11,147 nucleotides of DNA, from positions 1-11,147 of the forward strand of contig CALBJG010000087.1 in assembly GCA_937892865.1 (NCBI GenBank), read 5' to 3'. The translations under genes and the position numbers were made by a program. Source of the DNA: an uncultured Clostridia bacterium. Lineage in GTDB: Bacteria; Bacillota; Clostridia; Oscillospirales; Oscillospiraceae. Position 1 is the stretch's first letter. Each line of letters starts with the position of its first letter. The notes below the pieces were generated by a model that had not been told where the DNA came from, made no database searches, and worked only from the letters and a program-made list of their open reading frames with translations. Below, in pieces: positions 6,277-11,147 of this stretch.

Positions 6277-7071
6277 TCAGGCAAGACCCAGTAGTTTTTT
6301 TGCGTTGCCGCAGAGGATCTTTTCCCGGTCAGCGGGGCTGATGTCCAGTGCGCTTAACATCTTCAGTTCCCAGGCAGGGCGATGCCAGGGCATATCCGAG
6401 CCGAAGAGCAACTTGTCCGGCCCGTGTCGGTCTATGATCTGCTGGGCAAGGGGCGCTGCCATAGTGCCGTAACCAAAGGAAGTGTCAAAATAAAGGTCGG
6501 TGCCGACCAGTTTTTCCATAACTTCCGGCGCGCAGCCCAAACCACCCCAGTGGGCGGCAACGACCGGGCTGTCAAACCATTTCAGAGCGCCCAGCAAATG
6601 CTGCGGCATACAGTGATAAGGAGGCGGGAAACCATAGTCGTTTCCTGCGTGAAATAGGGTCACAAAACCTAACTGGGATATCTTTTTATAAATCGGTTTC
6701 ATCCGCGCTTCGTCGGCGTAGAAACACTGGTATTCCGGCTGGAATTTAATACCTTTAATTCCAGCATCACGAAGTCGCTCCAGTTCTTCCAAAGTATCCG
6801 GCGCATCCGGATGGACAGAACCGAAAGCGATCAAAACCGGGTCTTCGTTCAGGGATATGGCAAAGTCGTTGACTTTGCTCTGTTTCGCAGGATTGGTGGC
6901 AATATTTTGAACAACGGACAGATCAACGCCGTCTTGTTGCATTTCCCTTTTTAAAGCGGTCACAGTACCGTCCGTATGCGGTGTCAGACCGCCGGCTGCG
7001 TGGGCCAGTTTCTGCACGGCGCCCGGGGCGATCTTGTCGGGAAAAGCGTGGGTATGAAAATCGATCAGCAT
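6277..7071 (-). CDS. Amidohydrolase-superfamily metal-dependent hydrolase (TIM barrel)
   Basis: The 264-residue protein of the Amidohydro_2 group acts on C-N or C-C bonds with a bound metal; this group includes hydrolases and aromatic-acid decarboxylases. Metal-site features are DFHTH (4-8), the barrel lysine/phenylalanine strand GIKGIKF (104-110), FHAGNDYG (140-147, His141), AHWGGLG (173-179, His174) and FGSDMPWHRP (223-232, Asp226). The start is the ATG at 7069-7071, ten bases after GGAG. A longer frame beginning at 7113 is rejected because that ATG lies inside the -10 box and has no ribosome binding site. No signal peptide is present. It is divergent from the T-box operon and upstream of the serine hydrolase pair. 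Substrate unknown. Confidence 0.87.
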   Translation of the reverse strand: MLIDFHTHAFPDKIAPGAVQKLAHAAGGLTPHTDGTVTALKREMQQDGVDLSVVQNIATNPAKQSKVNDFAISLNEDPVLIAFGSVHPDAPDTLEELERLRDAGIKGIKFQPEYQCFYADEARMKPIYKKISQLGFVTLFHAGNDYGFPPPYHCMPQHLLGALKWFDSPVVAAHWGGLGCAPEVMEKLVGTDLYFDTSFGYGTMAAPLAQQIIDRHGPDKLLFGSDMPWHRPAWELKMLSALDISPADREKILCGNAKKLLGLA

Positions 7072-7111
7072 AATGCAGCATCTCCGAAAAAATGGAATCT
7101 TTTGTCCCCTC

Positions 7112-7139
7112 ATTATAACACAATCCGAACCGGATTCAA
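7112..7139 (-). promoter_or_regulatory. Promoter of the amidohydrolase gene
   Basis: On the minus strand TTGAAT (7134-7139) is followed after 16 bases by TATAAT (7112-7117), with an extended TGT just before it. The untranslated leader to the ATG at 7071 would be about 35 bases and contains a GGAG site. The -10 box overlaps the ATG of the longest open frame, which settles the start-site choice for this gene. Confidence 0.75.
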
Positions 7140-7200
7140 TGGTTTTTTAAAGGAGATGTCCACGAGGTACGGAAAAATGTATTTTTTACAAAGATTATTG

Positions 7201-7229
7201 TTGACTTACCGAGGCAGAAGTGGTAAAAT
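7201..7229 (+). promoter_or_regulatory. Promoter of the T-box / acyl-CoA ligase / symporter / iorA operon
   Basis: TTGACT (7201-7206), a 17-base spacer and TAAAAT (7224-7229) form a strong sigma-A promoter. Transcription is expected near 7236, just ahead of the T-box Stem I. The stretch 7140-7200, between this and the divergent amidohydrolase promoter, shows nothing else I can support. Confidence 0.8.
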
Positions 7230-7334
7230 GACAGCAATATTTGCCGAACACGATGATGAAAAATAGTACACACCTGAAAAACTTTCCCAGAGAACTGCCG
7301 GTAGGTGCAAGGCAGTGAAAGTTGGGGCGTGGAA

Positions 7335-7337
7335 TTC
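7335..7337 (+). promoter_or_regulatory. Specifier codon UUC (phenylalanine) of the T-box
   Basis: The 3' side of the specifier loop reads GAA-TTC-CTTT-CGGAG. It aligns position by position with the Bacillus subtilis glyQS leader as I recall it (GAAA-GGC-AUUC-UUGAG), placing UUC at the codon position. The tRNA end agrees: the antiterminator bulge UGGU (7445-7448) pairs with ACCA, so the tRNA should have discriminator A, as bacterial tRNA-Phe does. One atypical point is the C rather than a purine after the codon. Neighbouring triplets (GAA for Glu, AUU for Ile) fit the loop register less well. Confidence 0.75.
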
Positions 7338-7438
7338 CTTTCGGAGTGGCTTCCCTGAATCACAGTAGGGGAGGACGGGAAAGGCCCGATACAGCCTGCG
7401 GATCTGTTAGGATCCCACGAGGCCGCGAAAGCGGTAAA

Positions 7439-7473
7439 CTGAGGTGGTACCACAGGAATTTTCTTGTCCTCTG
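7439..7473 (+). promoter_or_regulatory. T-box antiterminator
   Basis: Helix A1 is GAGG (7441-7444) with CCTC (7468-7471). The seven-base bulge TGGTACC (7445-7451) carries UGGU for the tRNA acceptor end. Helix A2 is ACAGGA (7452-7457) with TTCTTGT (7462-7467, one G-T wobble). Its 3' strand shares bases 7466-7473 with the terminator, so only one of the two can form. Confidence 0.88.
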
Positions 7474-7503
7474 CTTAAATGTAAGCAGAGGACATTGCTT
7501 TTA
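7466..7503 (+). terminator. T-box intrinsic terminator
   Basis: A 12-bp perfect stem, GTCCTCTGCTTA (7466-7477) / TAAGCAGAGGAC (7482-7493), has an AATG loop and is followed by ATTGCTTTTA. The T-run is interrupted, which may allow some basal read-through. It competes with the antiterminator for 7466-7473. Confidence 0.9.
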
Positions 7504-7524
7504 TCAGACAAAGGAGAAGAAAAG

Positions 7525-9159
7525 ATGATCATTACAGACTTTTTGGAGAAAAATGCCCGGCTTTACGGCGCGGAAACGGCGTTGGTGGAGATCAATCCTT
7601 CTGAAGAGAGGGATAAGGCTGTTACCTGGTGGGACTTCAATCTGATCGAAAGCGCCTCCCCGGATACCCCCTACCGCCGGGAAATGACCTGGAAGGATTT
7701 TGACCGCCGGGCAAACCGGTTTGCCAATCTGCTGCTGAGCCGTGGCCTGAAGAAGGGCACCAAGGTGGCGATCCTTTTAATGAACTGTCTGGAGTGGCTG
7801 CCGGTCTATTTCGGCATTCTGAAAGCCGGTTGTATCGCTGTTCCTATGAACTTCCGTTACAGCAGTGACGAAATTGCCTACTGCTTAGATTTGGCGGATG
7901 TGGATGTACTGGTATTCGGTCCGGAATTTGTCAGCCGTATGGATGCCATCGAAAAGAGCATCCCCAATGTAAAACTGTTCTATGTGGGCAAAAACGGCCC
8001 AGAGTATACGGAAGATTGTATGCGCCTGGTGAATTTCTGCTCTTCCAGCGCGCCTCCCGTAGCGCTGACGGAGACGGACGATGCGGCGATTTACTTCTCC
8101 TCCGGTACCACCGGATTCCCTAAAGCGATCTTACATAACCATAAGGCATTGGTCCATGCCTGCCTGACCGAGCAAAACCACCACAGCCAAACAAGAGAGG
8201 ATGTATTCCTCTGTATCCCGCCGCTGTACCATACCGGCGCGAAAATGCACTGGTTCGGCTCGCTGCTTTCCGGTTCCAAAGCGGTCCTTCTCCGGGGTGT
8301 AAAACCCGAGTGGATCCTCCGGGCAGCAACAGAAGAACAGTGTACCATCGTATGGCTGTTGGTGCCCTGGGCGCAGGATCTGTTGGATGCCATTGACGAC
8401 GGCAGAGTGGATTTGAGTCAGTATCGCCTGCAAAAATGGCGTTTGATGCACATCGGCGCCCAGCCGGTGCCTCCCAGTTTGGTCAGCCGTTGGATGAAGG
8501 TGTTCCCCCATCATCAGTACGATACCAACTACGGCCTTTCCGAATCCATCGGTCCCGGTTGTGTTCACCTGGGCGTGGAAAATGTGCGCAAGGTTGGTGC
8601 CATCGGTGTACCCGGCTATGGCTGGCAGACCCGTATTGTGGACGAGCGGGGCGTAGATGTTGCCCCCGGCGAGGTTGGCGAACTGGCGGTCAAGGGTGAC
8701 GGCGTGATGCAGTGCTATTATAAAAACCCGGAAGCCACCGCAGAAGTGCTTCACGACGGATGGCTCTTTACCGGCGATATGGCGCGGCAGGATGAAGAAG
8801 GATTCATCTATCTGGTAGACCGGAAGAAGGATGTGGTCATCTCCGGCGGCGAAAACCTGTACCCTGTGCAGATCGAAGACTTCCTTCGCGCCTTTGACAA
8901 GATCAAGGATGTGGCAGTTATCGGCTTGCCCGATGCCCGTCTGGGCGAGATCGCCGTTGCCATTGTGGAGATCAAAGAGGGCGAAACCTGCACAGTGGAA
9001 GAAATCGATGAATTCTGCAAGGCAATGCCCCGGTATAAGCGCCCCAAAAAGGTGTTCTTTGATAAAGTTCCCCGTAACCCCACCGGTAAGATCGAAAAAC
9101 CTGCCCTGCGCGAGAAATATTGCAAGGGCCGTTTGGTAGAGGTACAGATCACCGGATAA
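7525..9159 (+). CDS. AMP-forming acyl-CoA synthetase (acid-CoA ligase), probably aryl-acid specific
   Basis: The 544-residue adenylate-forming enzyme converts a carboxylic acid, ATP and CoA to acyl-CoA, AMP and PPi in the cytosol. ANL-family motifs are in order: the P-loop YFSSGTTGFPK (190-200), YGLSE (336-340), GWLFTGD (412-418), the hinge DRKKDVVISGGENLYP (432-447), and the C-terminal catalytic lysine in PRNPTGKIEK (Lys522). Length is normal. AAGGAG lies 8 bases before the ATG at 7525; a longer frame from 7444 would start inside the T-box and is rejected. It is the first gene of the T-box operon, 35 bases before the symporter. The motifs do not reveal the acid. The Phe-type T-box and iorA suggest phenylacetate or a related aryl acid. 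Being AMP-forming, it spends ATP, which suits acid activation rather than energy gain from acyl-CoA. Confidence 0.9.
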   Translation: MIITDFLEKNARLYGAETALVEINPSEERDKAVTWWDFNLIESASPDTPYRREMTWKDFDRRANRFANLLLSRGLKKGTKVAILLMNCLEWLPVYFGILKAGCIAVPMNFRYSSDEIAYCLDLADVDVLVFGPEFVSRMDAIEKSIPNVKLFYVGKNGPEYTEDCMRLVNFCSSSAPPVALTETDDAAIYFSSGTTGFPKAILHNHKALVHACLTEQNHHSQTREDVFLCIPPLYHTGAKMHWFGSLLSGSKAVLLRGVKPEWILRAATEEQCTIVWLLVPWAQDLLDAIDDGRVDLSQYRLQKWRLMHIGAQPVPPSLVSRWMKVFPHHQYDTNYGLSESIGPGCVHLGVENVRKVGAIGVPGYGWQTRIVDERGVDVAPGEVGELAVKGDGVMQCYYKNPEATAEVLHDGWLFTGDMARQDEEGFIYLVDRKKDVVISGGENLYPVQIEDFLRAFDKIKDVAVIGLPDARLGEIAVAIVEIKEGETCTVEEIDEFCKAMPRYKRPKKVFFDKVPRNPTGKIEKPALREKYCKGRLVEVQITG

Positions 9160-9194
9160 AATTCAGCAAACCAAAGAAAAGAGATGCTTTTATT

Positions 9195-10757
9195 ATGGAT
9201 ATGGCAATTAAAATCGGTATGCTCGTAGTATTCTTCGGCATAATGATCGGCGTTGGCCTTTACTGCCGCAAGAAAGCCACCGATGTGGACGGCTTCGTTT
9301 TGGGTGGCAGAAGCGTCGGCCCCTGGCTGACAGCCTTTGCCTACGGTACTTCCTATTTCTCCGCCGTTGTCTTTGTAGGCTACGCCGGACAGTTCGGCTG
9401 GAAGTACGGTATCGCCGCCACCTGGGCTGGTATCGGCAATGCCCTGATCGGCTCTCTGATGGCCTGGGCAATTTTGGGTCGCCGCACAAGAGTGATGACC
9501 CAGCACTTGGACAGCGCCACGATGCCCCAGTTTTTCGAAGGCCGGTTTGACAGCAAGGCATTAAAAATTGCCGCCTCTGCCATTATCTTCATTTTCCTGA
9601 TTCCTTATACTGCCTCACTGTATAATGGCCTCAGCCGCTTGTTCGGTATGGCATTTGACATTGACTACGCTGTTTGCGTGATCATTATGGCGGTACTGAC
9701 AGCGGTCTATGTGATTGCCGGCGGCTATATGGCAACGGCTATCAATGATTTTATTCAAGGCATTATTATGTTGTTTGGCATCGTTGCAGTGATCGCGGCA
9801 GTGCTGAAAAGCCAGGGCGGTTTTATGGAAGCGCTGAAAGGCCTTTCCCAAGTTACTGATCCCGCTGTTTCTGATATGCCCGGCGCATTCAACTCCTTCC
9901 TGGGACCTGACCCGGTGGGGCTCATCGGTGTGGTGCTGCTGACCAGTCTGGGTACCTGGGGTCTTCCGCAAATGGTGCAGAAATTCTACGCCATCAAGAG
10001 CGAAAAGGCGATCAACAAGGGTATGATTATTTCTACCGTGTTTGCTTTGGTGGTTGCCGGCGGCTGCTACTTCCTGGGCGGTTTCGGACGGTTGTTCTCC
10101 GACAAGGTCGATCTGGCAGCCGGCGGTTACGATTCTATCATTCCTACGATGCTCTCCGGACTTTCCCCGTTCCTGATCGCCGTAGTGGTGATTTTGGTAC
10201 TTTCCGCATCTATGTCCACGCTGTCCTCTCTGGTGCTGGCATCCAGTTCCACACTGACACTGGACTTTATCAAGGGCTCTATCGTGAAAGACTTGAGTCA
10301 GAAAAAGCAACTTCTCATCATGCGAATTTTGATCGCGGTATTCATTGCGATTTCCGTAGTCATCGCAATCGTCCAGTATAAGTCCAATGTGACATTCATC
10401 GCCCAGTTGATGGGTGTCAGTTGGGGCGCATTGGCAGGCGCGTTCTTAGCGCCGTTCCTGTACGGTCTTTACTGGAAAAAGACAAGTAAAATATCTGTTT
10501 GGGCCTGCTTTGGTTTTTCCACAGTGGTGATGGTTGCCAACATTCTGGCAAAGGATATGTTCCCTGCGGTGCTGCAATCTTCCATCAATGCCGGCGTTTT
10601 CTGTATGCTGGCAGGACTTGTGATCGTGCCGATCGTGAGTTTGTTCACCAAGCCCCCCAAGAAAGAATATGTGGAGAGAGTATTCTCCTGCTATGATAAA
10701 AAAGTGGTGGTTTCTGCCACCGATGCCATTGGCGACCCAGTGAAGGAGGAAGTATAA
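9195..10757 (+). CDS. Sodium:solute symporter (SSS family)
   Basis: The 520-residue integral membrane protein has about 13 predicted hydrophobic segments and probably imports an organic solute with sodium. Family marks are FVLGGRSVGPW (35-44) after the first helix, GGYMATAINDFIQGIIM (176-192), and a serine-rich segment SASMSTLSSL (337-346) where the conserved sodium site lies in this family. The C-terminal ~35 residues are a charged cytosolic tail. The start chosen is the ATG at 9195, with a weak AAAGAG upstream. A second ATG at 9201 is possible, and a frame open from 9120 overlaps the ligase and is rejected. The weak ribosome binding site may mean partial coupling to the ligase. The substrate is not readable from sequence; SSS members include acetate and phenylacetate permeases, and the operon makes an aryl acid the favoured guess. 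Confidence 0.9.
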   Translation: MDMAIKIGMLVVFFGIMIGVGLYCRKKATDVDGFVLGGRSVGPWLTAFAYGTSYFSAVVFVGYAGQFGWKYGIAATWAGIGNALIGSLMAWAILGRRTRVMTQHLDSATMPQFFEGRFDSKALKIAASAIIFIFLIPYTASLYNGLSRLFGMAFDIDYAVCVIIMAVLTAVYVIAGGYMATAINDFIQGIIMLFGIVAVIAAVLKSQGGFMEALKGLSQVTDPAVSDMPGAFNSFLGPDPVGLIGVVLLTSLGTWGLPQMVQKFYAIKSEKAINKGMIISTVFALVVAGGCYFLGGFGRLFSDKVDLAAGGYDSIIPTMLSGLSPFLIAVVVILVLSASMSTLSSLVLASSSTLTLDFIKGSIVKDLSQKKQLLIMRILIAVFIAISVVIAIVQYKSNVTFIAQLMGVSWGALAGAFLAPFLYGLYWKKTSKISVWACFGFSTVVMVANILAKDMFPAVLQSSINAGVFCMLAGLVIVPIVSLFTKPPKKEYVERVFSCYDKKVVVSATDAIGDPVKEEV

Positions 10758-10759
10758 AT

Positions 10760-11147
10760 ATGAAACAGTTAATTCTCGGTAACGAGGCGGTAGCCCGGGG
10801 CCTTTATGAAGCCGGCTGCAGTTTCGTTTCCAGTTACCCCGGAACCCCCAGTACGGAGATCACCGAGGCGATCGCAAAATATCCCGAAGTTTACGCCGAG
10901 TGGGCGCCCAACGAGAAAGTGGCAATGGAAGCGGCTTTCGGCGCATCTTTGGCAGGTCGCCGCAGTTTCTGCGGTATGAAGCACGTGGGCCTCAATGTGG
11001 CGGCCGACCCGCTGTTCACCATCGCCTATACCGGTGTCAACGCCGGTATGGTCATCGGCGTGGCCGACGATGCCGGTATGCACAGCTCCCAGAACGAGCA
11101 GGACTCCCGCCACTACGCCCGGGCTGCAAAGATCACCATGTTGGAGC
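10760..11147 (+). CDS. iorA: Indolepyruvate:ferredoxin oxidoreductase alpha subunit, N-terminal part (3' end outside window)
   Basis: The first 129 residues of the IorA subunit are present; the gene runs off the window. The enzyme is thiamine-diphosphate dependent. It interconverts arylpyruvates plus CoA with arylacetyl-CoA, CO2 and reduced ferredoxin, and is oxygen sensitive. Family marks are LGNEAVARGLYEAG (6-19), SYPGTPSTEI (25-34), the APNEK segment (49-53) around the cofactor-binding glutamate, GMKHVGLNVAADPLFT (72-87), and the SSQNEQDSR segment. AAGGAGGA lies 9 bases before the ATG, overlapping the 3' end of the symporter gene, whose stop is 2 bases away, so translation is likely coupled. 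iorB is expected just downstream but cannot be seen. In this operon context it may run in the carboxylating direction. Confidence 0.93.
   Translation, partial: MKQLILGNEAVARGLYEAGCSFVSSYPGTPSTEITEAIAKYPEVYAEWAPNEKVAMEAAFGASLAGRRSFCGMKHVGLNVAADPLFTIAYTGVNAGMVIGVADDAGMHSSQNEQDSRHYARAAKITMLE

Larger units (their letters stand above)
7236..7503 (+). promoter_or_regulatory. T-box riboswitch, predicted tRNA-Phe specific
   Basis: This leader RNA binds uncharged tRNA and then prevents termination. Hand folding gives every canonical part. Stem I base CAC/GTG (7249-7251/7346-7348) is followed by a K-turn (GATGAT/GGA) and GAAA/TTTC (7258-7261/7339-7342). The specifier loop has AGTA (7265-7268) on its 5' side. 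The upper stems are AACTTTC/GAAAGTT (7280-7286/7317-7323) and CTGCC/GGCAG (7295-7299/7311-7315), with the AGAGAA and GGTAGGTGCAA distal elements. Stem II is CTTCCC/GGGGAG (7350-7355/7368-7373) with an S-turn-like loop. A possible IIA/B region lies at 7375-7415. Stem III is CCGC-GAAA-GCGG (7423-7434). The T-box core GAGGTGGTACC (7441-7451), antiterminator and terminator follow. The specifier reads UUC. It controls the downstream ligase, symporter and iorA genes, switching them on when charged tRNA-Phe runs short. Confidence 0.93.

Noticed and set aside
7149..7266. Small frame of ~37 codons starting ATG at about 7156 after AGGAG
   Set aside because: The ribosome binding site abuts the ATG with no spacer, and the frame runs across the operon promoter and into T-box Stem I.
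7236..7503. Tryptophan or tyrosine T-box as expected from the name indolepyruvate oxidoreductase
   Set aside because: No UGG or UAC/UAU triplet falls in the specifier position; the loop reads UUC.
7444..7524. N-terminal extension of the acyl-CoA ligase
   Set aside because: It would begin inside the T-box antiterminator and cross the terminator; a proper AAGGAG with 8-base spacing precedes the ATG at 7525.
9120..9194. N-terminal extension of the symporter overlapping the ligase
   Set aside because: The extra 25 residues are charged, unlike an SSS N terminus. The first helix begins right after the ATG at 9195.
1..11147. CRISPR arrays, insertion sequences, tRNA or rRNA genes
   Set aside because: No regularly spaced repeats, transposase frames, terminal inverted repeats or RNA-gene signatures were seen.

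Overview
The window reads as chromosome from an anaerobic Gram-positive (Bacillota) bacterium of the Clostridia, most likely a gut-type Oscillospirales relative. The evidence is a textbook tRNA-sensing T-box leader, sigma-A type promoters, strong AAGGAG-type ribosome binding sites, a lipoprotein of the Ltp type common in Bacillota, moderate GC content, and an oxygen-sensitive indolepyruvate:ferredoxin oxidoreductase gene. No species can be named from the sequence alone. There are no mobile elements, CRISPR arrays, tRNA or rRNA genes.

Layout, left to right. (1) 2-292 is the 3' end of aspS, closed by a hairpin terminator. (2) 337-1383 (minus) is an SGNH/GDSL hydrolase with a GxDLY domain and its own strong promoter. 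(3) 1509-2108 (minus) is a small Ltp-family lipoprotein with its own promoter and terminator. (4) 2331-3488 (plus), divergent from it, is a regulator with a LacI-type sensor and a C-terminal LuxR-like helix-turn-helix, so the usual LacI order is inverted. A perfect 17-bp palindrome covers its -35 region. A bidirectional terminator follows. (5) 7071 down to 3525 (minus) holds an amidohydrolase, then a beta-lactamase-fold serine hydrolase tightly coupled to a CapA-like metallophosphatase. (6) 7201-11147 (plus) is a promoter, a complete T-box riboswitch, an acyl-CoA ligase, a sodium:solute symporter and the start of iorA, which runs off the window.

The most interesting part is region 6. The T-box can be folded by hand: K-turn, specifier loop, distal Stem I, Stem II, Stem III, and mutually exclusive antiterminator and terminator. 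The specifier reads UUC (Phe), and the antiterminator bulge carries UGGU, matching a tRNA with discriminator A73, as tRNA-Phe has. A T-box turns genes on when its amino acid is scarce, so an operon of transporter, ATP-consuming acid-CoA ligase and arylpyruvate:ferredoxin oxidoreductase under Phe-starvation control makes little sense for phenylalanine breakdown. It makes good sense for phenylalanine salvage: take up phenylacetate, activate it to phenylacetyl-CoA, reductively carboxylate it to phenylpyruvate with reduced ferredoxin, then transaminate to Phe. The chemistry is known from methanogens and rumen bacteria; the Phe-T-box wiring in one operon is what deserves follow-up.

The minus-strand hydrolases (SGNH, serine hydrolase, CapA-like, amidohydrolase) all lack signal peptides and look cytosolic. 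Their substrates cannot be read from the sequence.
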